DNA of 64,000 bases from Limisphaerales bacterium (GTDB lineage Bacteria > Verrucomicrobiota > Verrucomicrobiia > Limisphaerales > AAA164-E04): NCBI GenBank assembly GCA_024761205.1, contig JAMASS010000013.1, positions 1 to 64,000 on the forward strand, in the 5' to 3' direction. Both the position numbers and the translations under genes were made by a program. Position 1 is the first letter of the stretch; each line of letters opens with the position of its first letter. This document shows positions 40,884-50,007 of the stretch, piece after piece. Below the pieces are notes generated by a model. The model made no database searches. It had not been told where the DNA came from and saw nothing but the letters and a program-made list of their open reading frames with translations.

Positions 40884-41768
40884 TCAAACCGACCAAGCAG
40901 GATCAGACGGAAGACAAGCGTCGAATTCGCTAATCAAAGCATCTTCGTAACTTCCTGCGTAATTTTCATCAAAGAATACCTGCAACGCTTCCTCAAACAG
41001 TCGCTGCCACGATCTCTCTTCTTCGCCCGGTGTGATTGGGCAAAACAAAGCGCCATTACTCTTGGCCGCCTTAAAGTCACCCGGGGCGTCACCAATCATT
41101 AGAATGCGATGAGCCGGATATCTCTCCGCGGCAGCCATCTTGATATGCTGCGTTTTCGTGCCCATCTCCTGCCCCGCAATCAACTGCACATAGCTCGATA
41201 GCGCATGCTCACCCCACTCCCGCTCGAGGGTTGCGACTGGCGTTTGTGAGATCACCAAGACGTCGGCAACACTCGTTAGTTTAGCCAGCGTCTCCCGCAC
41301 CAGCGGAAAGGGAGGCACTCCATGCACGATATCCTCGACCGCATTATTCACGGCGTAGGACCATTCCAACACGCCTTTGAGCTTTTCGTTACCGCCGTTG
41401 ACCTCAGCTTCCAGACTCACATTTCCAAGCTTCGTTTCCTGACTAATCCAAAGATCCAAGGCATCGGTCTCCGGCACATCCAGCTGACGCGCAATGACCT
41501 CCGACCGGTTTCGCAAGAGGTCTAATGCGTTTGATAGTGCGGGAAACCGATTGATGCCCCTCATCCGCGAATACAGATTGACGAACTCCCAACACTCCCG
41601 CGCGTATTTACTCACCGCCTGAAGACCAAAGTGTTTGATGAACATGGGAGTAAAACACTCTTTGTGTTTGATTTCCATGCTGTCAAAAACGCAGCCGTCC
41701 GAATCGACACCAACGAAAAACTCGTTGTTCGGCTGAAAGGCTAACAATTTCTGAACAGGATCACTCAT
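40884..41768 (-). CDS. HAD-superfamily hydrolase
   Basis: The 294-residue product has the HAD motifs in order: motif I 'FFVGVDSDGCVFDSMEIKHK' (nucleophile D in D-S-D-G, about residue 21), motif II 'LVISQTP' (T/S), and motif IV 'ILMIGDAPGDFKAAKS' (the acidic pair G-D-x-x-x-D). The long cap segment between motif I and II is helical. It would remove phosphate from a small metabolite. The usual catalytic pair D-x-D is preserved (DSD). Start ATG 41768. Encoded between ptsN and gnd; a sugar-phosphate or other metabolite phosphatase is likely, but no substrate can be assigned. Confidence 0.82.
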   Translation of the reverse strand: MSDPVQKLLAFQPNNEFFVGVDSDGCVFDSMEIKHKECFTPMFIKHFGLQAVSKYARECWEFVNLYSRMRGINRFPALSNALDLLRNRSEVIARQLDVPETDALDLWISQETKLGNVSLEAEVNGGNEKLKGVLEWSYAVNNAVEDIVHGVPPFPLVRETLAKLTSVADVLVISQTPVATLEREWGEHALSSYVQLIAGQEMGTKTQHIKMAAAERYPAHRILMIGDAPGDFKAAKSNGALFCPITPGEEERSWQRLFEEALQVFFDENYAGSYEDALISEFDACLPSDPAWSV

Positions 41769-41810
41769 GGCGTCTCAATTCCTTTTGAACCGCTTGCTGA
41801 GACCTAAAAC

Positions 41811-43268
41811 CTACACGTTGTAGGTCGAGGACGAGACATCTCCGCCACGACCGGTCCAGTTGGTGTGAAAAAACTCTCCTCGAGGTCGATCGATCCTCTC
41901 GTAAGTATGCGCCCCAAAGTAGTCGCGCTGCGCTTGAAGAAGATTCGCAGGAAGTCGTTCCGTCCGATAACTATCATAGAAAGTTAGTGCCGTGGACATC
42001 GCCGGAACCGGAATTCCTTTCTTGGCCGCAGTAGCAACAACATTCCGCCAGGATCGCTGACACTTTCTGACTTCGGATTTAAAGAAGGGAGCAATCAGTA
42101 AGTTACTCAACTTAGGCCGCTTGGTATAAGCTTCCTTAATCTTTCCCAAAAACTGGCTACGGATAATACATCCACCTCGCCACATCAACGCAATAGCCCC
42201 ATAGTTCAGCTTCCATCCATATTCCTTGGCAGCGGCTCTGAGCAGCATGTACCCCTGAGCATAAGAGATTATCTTGGAAGCATAGAGTGCCGCACGAATG
42301 TCCCCGATAAACTTCTCGAGATCGCCGGTAATCGTCGGCTTTGGCCCCTTTAGGCGTTTCGACGTAATCATCCGCTCCTCCTTCAACGCAGAGATGCACC
42401 GACTGTAGACAGCTTCCGAGATTAAAGTAATTGGCACCCCAAGCTCCACCGATGACATGACCGTCCATTTGCCGGTTCCCTTCTGCCCCGCTGTATCCAA
42501 GACATTATCCACTAAAGGAGAGCCATCGTCGTCCTTATATCCCAAGATATCACGAGTGATCTCGATTAAGAACGAATCCAACTCTCCTTGATTCCATTCC
42601 TCAAACACTTGGTGCATTTCATCAGCGCTCATCCCGAGCCCTACCGACATCAGATGGTACGCCTCACAAATGAGCTGCATGTCCCCATATTCGATTCCGT
42701 TATGGACCATCTTCACATAATGTCCTGCGCCCCCTTCGCCAACCCAATCACAACAAGGCGAGCCGTCTTCGACTTTCGCCGAAATCGACTGAAAGATATC
42801 CTTTACATACGGCCAAGCCGAATTCGAACCTCCTGGCATTATCGACGGCCCTCGTCGAGCACCCTCTTCACCCCCAGACACACCGGTACCGATGAATCGC
42901 CTGCCCTTCGATTCCAGATAATCAGTTCTTCGGATCGAATCCTGATAGAGGGAATTCCCCCCATCAATGATGATATCTCCAGCATCCAAATGCGGCAGAA
43001 TCTGTTCAATAAACTCGTCAACCGCGCTGCCGGCCTTCACCAGCATCATGATACGCCGTGGTTTCTTAAGCTTCGATACCAACTCAGGAATACTATGAGC
43101 TCCGACGATTTTTCGTCCCTGCCCCTCTCTCTCAAGAAAGTCGTCAACCTTGGAAACCGTTCGGTTATATACCGCCACGCCAAATCCGTGGTCATCCATG
43201 TTGAGGACAAGATTTTGCCCCATTACTGCCAGCCCAATGAGGGCAATATCCGAAGTCGCTTCTGCCAT
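41811..43268 (-). CDS. gnd: 6-phosphogluconate dehydrogenase, decarboxylating
   Basis: From ATG 43268 the product is 485 residues, full length. It contains the NADP-binding loop 'IALIGLAVMGQNLVLNMDDH' at the N-terminus, substrate-binding 'FIGTGVSGGEEGARRGPSIM', the active-site lysine region 'GGAGHYVKMVHNGIEYGDMQ', and 'ANLLQAQRDYFGAHTYERID' near the C-terminus. It oxidises 6-phosphogluconate to ribulose 5-phosphate with release of CO2 and NADPH (pentose phosphate pathway). A TTG two codons upstream is an alternative start. It is the first gene of the minus-strand run. Confidence 0.95.
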   Translation of the reverse strand: MAEATSDIALIGLAVMGQNLVLNMDDHGFGVAVYNRTVSKVDDFLEREGQGRKIVGAHSIPELVSKLKKPRRIMMLVKAGSAVDEFIEQILPHLDAGDIIIDGGNSLYQDSIRRTDYLESKGRRFIGTGVSGGEEGARRGPSIMPGGSNSAWPYVKDIFQSISAKVEDGSPCCDWVGEGGAGHYVKMVHNGIEYGDMQLICEAYHLMSVGLGMSADEMHQVFEEWNQGELDSFLIEITRDILGYKDDDGSPLVDNVLDTAGQKGTGKWTVMSSVELGVPITLISEAVYSRCISALKEERMITSKRLKGPKPTITGDLEKFIGDIRAALYASKIISYAQGYMLLRAAAKEYGWKLNYGAIALMWRGGCIIRSQFLGKIKEAYTKRPKLSNLLIAPFFKSEVRKCQRSWRNVVATAAKKGIPVPAMSTALTFYDSYRTERLPANLLQAQRDYFGAHTYERIDRPRGEFFHTNWTGRGGDVSSSTYNV

Positions 43269-43472
43269 ATCCAAGGCCTCTCTACCTAAGTGCCAAAGAG
43301 GGTCTGAGAAAATCGATCACCTCAACGCCAATCATCTTACAGAAGGCCCGCAAACACAAATAAAGGTTTTTCATTCAACTCCTATCAAGACCAAACAAGC
43401 CGTCGGATGCTGATACCCACTGAAAACAGGAATCTCAAGGAGATGTCGATGAGCAACTCGACCGTAGAAAAA

Positions 43473-43499
43473 AAGGAGCGAGGGTCAATACCCTCGCTC
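43473..43499 (-). terminator. Intrinsic terminator after the PEP-CTERM gene
   Basis: Read on the minus strand, GAGCGAGGGT / ACCCTCGCTC (10 bp) with a four-base loop is followed by CTTTTTTT. It lies 24 bases past the stop of the 43523 gene. Confidence 0.9.
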
Positions 43500-43522
43500 A
43501 CAGTCCAAAAAGGAGAGTCAAA

Positions 43523-44203
43523 TCAGTAATTGTGCCTGCTTCCGACCGCTAATGACAACAGAGCTGCACCACCAAGGATTGAAAGCAAAACCGTACTTGG
43601 CTCAGGAATAGCCATAATTTCAACAGCAAAATTAGCCGGCGCACCAGGAATTGTCGCCAACGCCCAATCACCGGCCCCGTCACTCACCCAGATGTCATCA
43701 GCACTCTGCCCAATAGTCGGAGAATTGCGAAGCAACGGACCGACATTCTGATCAGGCTTCAAACCACTCAACTGCACAGAAACCGTAACACGATTAGCCA
43801 AAATCATCGGCTCAGGAATCTCATCAATGACTATAGCATTGTACCTCGAACCAATACTGATCACTTCACTCTCATAAGCGATAGTGCCCGGCTTTCGAGT
43901 CGTGGGAAGATTCTCCGGATCAACGACGTCGCCATCATTCTGCCGCACTCGGATAACTATTGTTCCCGTGGATTCAGATGAATAATACTCCAACTTCAGT
44001 GCAGAAAGCCTTCGATTCTCACCATCGAATGCGATCTCATCACCAAACTCCACACTCCGATCGGTTGGAGCAAATAACCCACTAATAGGAACCGCATCAT
44101 TCCGATAGATCACCTCGGAACCATCGCTCTGCGCTTGCACACTTACCGCAACCCCTAAGCCCGCAACTAACGCCAGAAGATTTCCTGCCCTTGTTTTCTT
44201 CAT
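43523..44203 (-). CDS. PEP-CTERM surface protein
   Basis: Starting at ATG 44203 (preceded by GAAAGAGAGAG) the product is 226 residues. It has a signal peptide, MKKTRAGNLLALVAGLGVAV (cleaved near VQAQS). A beta-rich body contains 'LKLEYYSSESTGTIVIRVRQ' and 'GDVVDPENLP'. A C-terminal PEP-CTERM signal, IPEPSTVLLSILGGAALLSL, is followed by a short basic tail ending GSRHNY. It is exported and then processed by an exosortase/archaeosortase-like enzyme, probably ending in the outer envelope. A longer in-frame N-terminus upstream to 44341 lacks any signal-like part. Related in general plan to the gene at 2287, but not in the body sequence. Confidence 0.87.
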   Translation of the reverse strand: MKKTRAGNLLALVAGLGVAVSVQAQSDGSEVIYRNDAVPISGLFAPTDRSVEFGDEIAFDGENRRLSALKLEYYSSESTGTIVIRVRQNDGDVVDPENLPTTRKPGTIAYESEVISIGSRYNAIVIDEIPEPMILANRVTVSVQLSGLKPDQNVGPLLRNSPTIGQSADDIWVSDGAGDWALATIPGAPANFAVEIMAIPEPSTVLLSILGGAALLSLAVGSRHNY

Positions 44204-44337
44204 ATTATTAACTCTCTCTTTCACACGCACTCTGCCTACATTCGCAAACAATTTCGACTTCATCATAAGCCGTGATAAATCACCGGTCAAGTCTATTGAT
44301 TTTTTCGCCAGAATATTTTTTTGTTCCCGAGAAATCA

Positions 44338-44538
44338 TCATTCCTGCTGATATGGAGACCTAGAATTGTCTCCATTCCGTCCGTCTTTCAGGATTTCTCG
44401 TATAACCAGCCTGAAAAGAATTCCCTGGCTAAAGATTCGACGGCCGTTAAAACGGTAGCGAAATTCAGTAATCGCATACCTCTCGGGCTTGCCTCCTTCT
44501 GACGACAATTTTCTTTCAAAGAAGACTTCCTTAGCCAC
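44338..44538 (-). CDS. Small unknown open frame
   Basis: The frame of 66 residues starts at GTG immediately after the TGA of the 44539 gene (TGAGTG), which would allow coupled translation. It reads MAKEVFFERKLSSEGGKPER and is basic. No family is recognised. A PEP-CTERM gene follows 135 bases later. Kept only because of the junction; it may be noise. Confidence 0.25.
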   Translation of the reverse strand: MAKEVFFERKLSSEGGKPERYAITEFRYRFNGRRIFSQGILFRLVIREILKDGRNGDNSRSPYQQE

Positions 44539-44991
44539 TCAACCAAATAATTTTCTCCTCCCCACATAGGGGCGGTGCAATCGCACCCGAGCCGGATCTC
44601 CGCCCTCTACATGATAAACAGTCCCCAAAACGAACGCGTTCTCCGCCTCAGCACCCGTAGAGGCAATCACGTTCCACCCGAATCCATCCCCGACCCACGC
44701 AAACTGCCCCGCGATCACGAACACATCATGAAATCCATCAACCCTCGAGCGAGACGCAAACAAAATTGTCGGATGCCAATGATAGTCGAGCTCCATTTCG
44801 TCCCGCTTACCATACCAACGGCCCCCAAAAGCATCAAATGCCTCAATAAATGGCTTCTTTCGCGCGCTCCCCTCAACTACCTGAACCAGGAATTTCTCCT
44901 TGATTTTAAACCGTTTGAGCATCTCGTACTGGCCGCTCTTTTTCACCATTTGGGCGCGGAATTGAAGGCAAGCCTGAGCTAACACATCCAC
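44539..44991 (-). CDS. Unknown 150-residue protein
   Basis: The open frame is longer than chance neighbours here and has balanced composition. The core 'ELDYHWHPTILFASRSRVDG' and 'FVIAGQFAWVGDGFGWNVIA' looks like a folded soluble beta-domain; 'VEGGDPARVRLHRPY' closes it. No signal or membrane helix. I do not recognise a family. The ATG at 44991 has no clear ribosome binding site, and a start at the internal Met of 'MVKKSGQYEMLKRF' is equally possible. It sits just downstream of a badly decayed region and may itself be degrading. Confidence 0.5.
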   Translation of the reverse strand: MDVLAQACLQFRAQMVKKSGQYEMLKRFKIKEKFLVQVVEGSARKKPFIEAFDAFGGRWYGKRDEMELDYHWHPTILFASRSRVDGFHDVFVIAGQFAWVGDGFGWNVIASTGAEAENAFVLGTVYHVEGGDPARVRLHRPYVGRRKLFG

Positions 44992-45310
44992 TCGGCGACC
45001 ACCACCCGCACCTCACACAAGCAAGCTTCGACGAAACTTGCCTGCGGACAACACACCCTCGGTCAGCCGTTCGGCATCAATGACCTCATACTCAGAAGGA
45101 ATTAAAGGATGCCCCCCAAGCAAATCCGCAGCCACCAGACCGTCCAGCCAAAAAGCACAAAAAACAGCGCTTTCTCTTCATTTCCGCTCGAATTTGACAG
45201 AATAGCTCATCACAACATGGAAACAGCTAACTTGACATCCGCCTCACCTGCCCACTTCGCCGACGAGAACCAATCCGCCAAATCGCTGAAGACGGTATAG
45301 ATCGTAGGAA

Positions 45311-46440
45311 TCACAAATAGCGTCGAAAAAAGTGCTCGTTCACATACCACCCACAACCACCATCCCCATCGACCGCTAGCTTTCCCCCCGCACCAAAACC
45401 GCTGGCAATGGGGAGAATCCCAGAAATGGTCGAAACGGCTGTCCTTAGAATCGGATGCAATCTGACACCACCTGACCGAACCATGGCATCTCGGGCCAAA
45501 ACGCCCATCACCTTAATCTGATTGGCAAATTCGATCAAGAGTATCCCATTCTTCGTCACCAAGCCCACCAACAGGATGAGCCCAAATCTAGCTGAACAGA
45601 TTGATATTCATCGCGGGAATGATCGGAATAACCTGCATATCACCGAGGCTCTTCAACAACCAGAGGAAGCCAACCGCTCCGATTCCCGCCAGCAGCACGG
45701 TCAACATCATGGCAAAGGGATGGATGAGACCCTCAAATTGGGACGCAAAAACCATGTGCACGATCACCAAAGCCCAAGATCAGCATCCAACCAATTTCGC
45801 TGCCGGCATCCTCAAAATCCTTCGACGCTCCCCTGTCACTCATAAAGAAGTCCCAACGGAATCATTTCTGTCACTATGGCCTCCACCCTCGCTACGACCG
45901 TGCCAATCAGGATTCCCATCAGCGCACCCGATATCGTGACGCTTCGGATTCGATTGAACCACTCGATGGCATTGGGAGACAACGCCGACTTCTTGATGAA
46001 TGATGTTGCTCAACTGAAGCAATTGTCCTTCTGAATTCCGCACATAGACCTGATCCAATTAGCGAGGCACCAAGCGCGAGTCCCGGCAAAGTTGAGCGAT
46101 CACGTCATACTCCTCCCCCTCCCTCTTAATCTTGCTGAGCTCAAACCCGCCAAATAAAACCTGCAAGATTTGGGACACATCTCGAAATCGAAACTCCCAA
46201 AACCGCCGCCCGGTCTCGGTCAATGGCTAAACCTTCCACTGTCTGCAAGCGCTTCTCCGGGAAGCTCCGCCTTGATCTCGACCATTTCATTGGCCTCGAC
46301 CGAGCCAATCAACGGCAAGGCCCCAGCCACCCATTCCCGTGCCGCTCTTTCAACGACAATCGGAATGACCATAGCCTCCAGCAGTGGCCCTTCTCCGTTC
46401 TGCGACTCTAACTGCAAAGCGCAAGAAAGAGACACTCACC
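45311..46440 (-). pseudogene. Decayed RND efflux transporter (AcrB type)
   Basis: Fragments in several minus-strand frames reproduce parts of an RND pump. At 45311-45571: 'GLVTKNGILLIEFANQIK', a helix with the conserved N-G-I-L-(L/I)-x-E-F-A-N, followed by 'RLHPILRTAVSTISGILPIA' and a G-A-G stretch. At 45588-45770: 'MVFASQFEGLIHPFAMMLTV' (Y-x-V-x-A-S-Q-F-E-S-x-x-H-P). At 45840-46058: the loop 'LSNIIHQEVGVVSQCHRVV'. At 46220-46435: 'VIPIVVERAAREWVAGAL'. They run in the order of the C-terminal half of AcrB/MexB but are out of frame and internally broken, and the N-terminal half is not visible. Clearly non-functional. Confidence 0.8.
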
Positions 46441-46614
46441 CGCAGCGGCACTAATCCGTTCCGGAATCCGGGGTCAAATGCAAACACATCCCAAATGCTG
46501 GAGAATTGCCCTCGCCAATCGTTCTACAGCCAGAGGTCTTTTGTAATTGAAAACCTTAGGAACCCAACCGAAAGTGTAATGGCCTAAAATGAACCAACCA
46601 ACGAAAGCACAACC

Positions 46615-47550
46615 ATGAACCCATTTTTCCTTGTCCAACAACAAACCGCCGCCCTCGTCCAGCGACTCGGAAAATACACCCGCATCGCCGAGCCAGGGTT
46701 AAACTTTAAAATCCCCTTCATCGAAACGGTCGCCGGCCGAGTCAACCTTCGAGTCCGACAGCTAGACGTCGATGTCGAAACCAAGACCGAAGACAATGTC
46801 TTCGTCAAAGTCATCGTCTCGGTTCAATTCTACGTGCTTAAAGACAAGATCTACGACGCCTTCTATCGGCTCGACGACCCAGAGCGACAGATCCGATCCT
46901 TTGTTTTCGACGTCGTTCGCGCCCGCGTCCCGAAGATTAAGCTCGACGACGTCTTCGAAAAAAAGGATGAAATTGCCACTGTGGTCAAAGAAGAGCTAGC
47001 CCAAGTCATGGACGATTTCGGCTATGGTATCGTCAAAGCACTCGTCACAGACATCGATCCGGATGCCAAGGTCAAGGATGCCATGAACGAGATCAATGCC
47101 GCCCAACGGCTTCGCGTGGCCGCCGCTGAGAAAGGCGAGGCCGAGAAAGTCCTTCAAGTCAAAGCAGCCGAGGCCGAGGCCGAGAGCAAGGCCCTATCTG
47201 GACGCGGCATCGCCGACCAACGACAGGCCATCGTTGAGGGACTCAAGGAATCCGTTGATCAGTTTCAAAAATCGGTCACCGATGCCAGCGCCACCGAGGT
47301 GATGAACCTCGTCTTGATGACTCAATACTTCGATACGCTCAAAGAGATTGGGAACAACTCAAATTCGAACACCATCTTATTACCTCACTCTCCCGGTCAT
47401 CTCACCGACCTAGCCGGACAAATCCGCGACGCAATGATTGCCGGCGAACAGGCGGCGGCCAATGTCACCGCTAGCCGCAAGACAAAAAGCTCCGATAGCA
47501 AGAGCCAAACACCGCACACAGGCACCATCCCGCCTACTCCATCCGAGTAG
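46615..47550 (+). CDS. SPFH/Band 7 (stomatin-like) protein
   Basis: The 311-residue product starts 'MNPFFLVQQQTAALVQRLGK' and has the Band 7 core 'LKDKIYDAFYRLDDPERQIR' then 'SFVFDVVRARVPKIKLDDVF', followed by 'EELAQVMDDFGYGIVKALVT'. A coiled-coil alanine/glutamate-rich segment (about 185-240, 'AEKGEAEKVLQVKAAEAEAE') comes next, then a Pro/Thr-rich tail. Members form oligomeric rings on membranes and help organise membrane domains or proteases. There is no true N-terminal helix, so it may be of the soluble/peripheral kind. Single gene; ATG start. The tail after residue 270 is low-complexity. Confidence 0.9.
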   Translation: MNPFFLVQQQTAALVQRLGKYTRIAEPGLNFKIPFIETVAGRVNLRVRQLDVDVETKTEDNVFVKVIVSVQFYVLKDKIYDAFYRLDDPERQIRSFVFDVVRARVPKIKLDDVFEKKDEIATVVKEELAQVMDDFGYGIVKALVTDIDPDAKVKDAMNEINAAQRLRVAAAEKGEAEKVLQVKAAEAEAESKALSGRGIADQRQAIVEGLKESVDQFQKSVTDASATEVMNLVLMTQYFDTLKEIGNNSNSNTILLPHSPGHLTDLAGQIRDAMIAGEQAAANVTASRKTKSSDSKSQTPHTGTIPPTPSE

Positions 47551-47727
47551 CCACGCTGGAATTCGGGGAAAGATTAACTGCCGGCCAGAAACGGAACGCG
47601 AACACTGCTAGCGCCGAACTCGGCCCAACGCCCGCTAACCACACTCCCGCCCATTGAGCTTGTCTCTGCAGGAGAATCGTGACGGAGAGGCCTTCCGCCG
47701 ATAGGCTCGGCGTCGCAAAAACAATCC

Positions 47728-48561
47728 ATGAAGCGACGCCTCGATCAATACCTGTCGGAAGAAGAACTCTGCGAAAGTCGAGAGAAGGCAAAGCGTGCCG
47801 TGTTGGCCGGCGTTGTCCGCATCAATGGGCAGCGGGCATATAAACCAAGTGACATGGTTGAGGATGCTGACCACGTCGAATTGATCCAACCCAACAAGTA
47901 CGTCAGTCGTGGTGGACACAAACTCGAACAAGCGATCCAACATTTTGGAATTAGCATTGACGGAGCAACTGCTGTCGACCTCGGCGCTTCGACCGGAGGT
48001 TTCACTGATTGTTTGCTTCAGCACGGCGCTACCAAGGTCTATGCCATCGACGTTGGCAAAGGGCAGATGGCTTGGAAACTTAGACAAAATTCCCGCGTGG
48101 TGGTCATGGATCAAACCAACGCCCGGCACCTTCGTCGCCAGCAGATGCCGCCGCCGTTCGAGAGTGCTGATCTAGCAGCCATTGACTGTTCGTTCATTTC
48201 CCTAGGAAAAATCCTGCCCTCAGCGATCGATCTCACCTCGCCTTCCGGAAAGATCATCGCCCTCATCAAGCCTCAGTTCGAGGCCGGCAAAGCAGCTGTA
48301 GACCGCGGTCGAGGTGTCATCCGCGATCCAAAGATTCATGAGCATGTCATTCAAAACCTTCAGCACTATGTGGCCTCTCAACCGGATCTACACTGGATCG
48401 GCACGACGGAATCACCTATCTTAGGCCCAGCGGGAAATAAGGAATTCCTCTGCTTGATCGAAAAATCGCATGCGTCAGATCCATCGAATCGGACTCATTG
48501 CCAATCCGGAAAAAGCCCGTTGGGAGGCGAATCTACGGAAGGCGGCCGAGTTGATTCATAA
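47728..48561 (+). CDS. TlyA-family rRNA methyltransferase / haemolysin-like protein
   Basis: The 277-residue product has an S4 RNA-binding domain (about 2-60: 'RLDQYLSEEELCESREKAKR' and 'VRINGQRAYKPSDMV') and an FtsJ-like methyltransferase domain ('VDLGASTGGFTDCLLQHGAT', 'VYAIDVGKGQMAWKLR', 'AIDCSFISLGKILP'). TlyA methylates ribosomal RNA in other bacteria. The normal C-terminus ends about 'GNKEFLCLIEK'; here 28 further residues overlap the start of the NAD kinase gene by 92 bases, so the extra tail is probably from loss of an earlier stop. The tail is not family-like. Start ATG 47728. Confidence 0.85.
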   Translation: MKRRLDQYLSEEELCESREKAKRAVLAGVVRINGQRAYKPSDMVEDADHVELIQPNKYVSRGGHKLEQAIQHFGISIDGATAVDLGASTGGFTDCLLQHGATKVYAIDVGKGQMAWKLRQNSRVVVMDQTNARHLRRQQMPPPFESADLAAIDCSFISLGKILPSAIDLTSPSGKIIALIKPQFEAGKAAVDRGRGVIRDPKIHEHVIQNLQHYVASQPDLHWIGTTESPILGPAGNKEFLCLIEKSHASDPSNRTHCQSGKSPLGGESTEGGRVDS

Positions 48562-49342
48562 CGCCAAGCGGATTCCCGTGGCGCCTCAACTCGAATCAGG
48601 CTCACAGACAACATCAAACTCCAGCTTCTGCCACCACATTAACGAGGTTAAGAAAACCGATCTCATCTTGGTCGTGGGTGGCGATGGCACCATGCTTTCC
48701 ACAGCTCGGGCGCTGAGTGGCGTCAAAACCCCCATACTCGGAATCAACACGGGAAATCTGGGATTCCTCACCACCGCGCCCATGGCCAATCTCCGACATG
48801 TCTTGGCCACGATCTGGAAAGGGCGATTTGAAATTCAATCACGCCCCTACATAGAAGCGACCATTACGACGCAGGGCAATTTCACACGGTCCATAGCTCT
48901 CAATGACTTTGTGATTAGTCGCAGCGAGCTCTCACGCATGATTCAGCTCAACGTCTCAGTCGATGGTGAATTCCTAACTACCTATCAATGTGACGGTCTC
49001 ATCGTCTGCTCGCCTACAGGTTCCACCGCCTACTCTCTCTCGGCTGGCGGACCCATCGTTAGCCCCAATACCGAAGTCATGACCCTCACCCCCATTTGCC
49101 CGCATGCGCTGTCCAATCGATCGGTTATCGTCTCGTTCAAATCGGTGATTCAGGTCGAAGTCGGGATCCACCGCCCCGAGACAATCCTAACGAGCGATGG
49201 ACAAGTCTCGATCACACTCAAACCGGGCGATACCATTCAGTTTCAACAAAGCAAGCACCGCCTACACCTCCTGTCGGTCACCGGAAACGAGTTCTTCGAC
49301 ACGCTCCGGCAAAAAATGAAGTGGAGCGGGTCCAACGTCTGA
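48470..49342 (+). CDS. nadK: NAD kinase
   Basis: The 290-residue product has the ATP-NAD kinase fold: an N-terminal 'IHRIGLIANPEKARWEANLR', the catalytic 'DLILVVGGDGTMLSTARALS' (G-G-D-G-T at about residue 70), 'LGINTGNLGFLTT' and 'DGLIVCSPTGSTAYSLSAGG' (the T-A-Y block). It phosphorylates NAD to NADP. The ATG at 48470 is inside the tail of the TlyA gene, with 92 bases of overlap; a later start would cut into the N-terminal strand. Length is normal. Confidence 0.9.
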   Translation: MRQIHRIGLIANPEKARWEANLRKAAELIHNAKRIPVAPQLESGSQTTSNSSFCHHINEVKKTDLILVVGGDGTMLSTARALSGVKTPILGINTGNLGFLTTAPMANLRHVLATIWKGRFEIQSRPYIEATITTQGNFTRSIALNDFVISRSELSRMIQLNVSVDGEFLTTYQCDGLIVCSPTGSTAYSLSAGGPIVSPNTEVMTLTPICPHALSNRSVIVSFKSVIQVEVGIHRPETILTSDGQVSITLKPGDTIQFQQSKHRLHLLSVTGNEFFDTLRQKMKWSGSNV

Positions 49343-50007
49343 GCGCAATTGTTTCAGACTAGATTACACCTCTCGTTGCCAAACAAGCCATGATCATTCC
49401 ATTCCCTCCACCGTCTTGTAACCATAGCCATCGACGATCACACAAGAGATAAATCCGGAATGCGCCGATTTCAACCCCATCGGCAATGCCCTCTGTTACG
49501 CCTTGAATCTCGAAAGCCCCTTCCTGAAACAAAGACGCTCGATAAATATCCGACTTGCCCAAATAAACGAACGCACCCGGTCCCGGTGCCTCCTCTGGCA
49601 CCTCGCAACCCTCCTCGGCGACCACCCATCATGCCTGAATCCAAAGCTGCGGGCGACACTGGATGGCGCGATACCCCGGCTCCGCGCGCGCCATGATCGG
49701 CAATCCACTCGGGGAAAACTCTGCGAAGCCGTTTCATCCCAAGCTCTGAGAGCCAAGAGAACCCTCCTTGGCCAATCGTTGAGCTTGCCCAAGCCGAAGA
49801 CTCGTTCGCCTAGCAAGATCATATCAGTCCCTGCCAACAAAAATAATTGAATACCAACTGACTAACTAACAGCCGCACGTAACGAACTCTGGCCGCACGC
49901 TCACCGCTCAGCACAGGCCGGAGAATCTGGTCTCGCCCGGGGCTTACCTCGGGCCTAACTTCATCCACCGTCCTGGCCGCCAAATAGAGAGCTTCTGGCC
50001 GTTTCAT
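49343..50007. other. No intact gene; probably decayed coding on the minus strand
   Basis: Minus-strand frames at 49359-49625, 49496-49840 and 49819-50007 look protein-like in parts, for example 'APGPGAFVYLGKSDIYRASL' with 'FEIQGVTEGIADGVEIGAF', and the ATG at 50007 follows the ABC gene stop directly. They belong to different frames and I cannot name the family. They may be pieces of one decayed gene that followed the ABC ATPase in its operon. Confidence 0.5.

Noticed and set aside
45109..45300. A 63-codon plus-strand frame
   Set aside because: Lies opposite and beside decayed RND sequence, with no family and no ribosome binding site.
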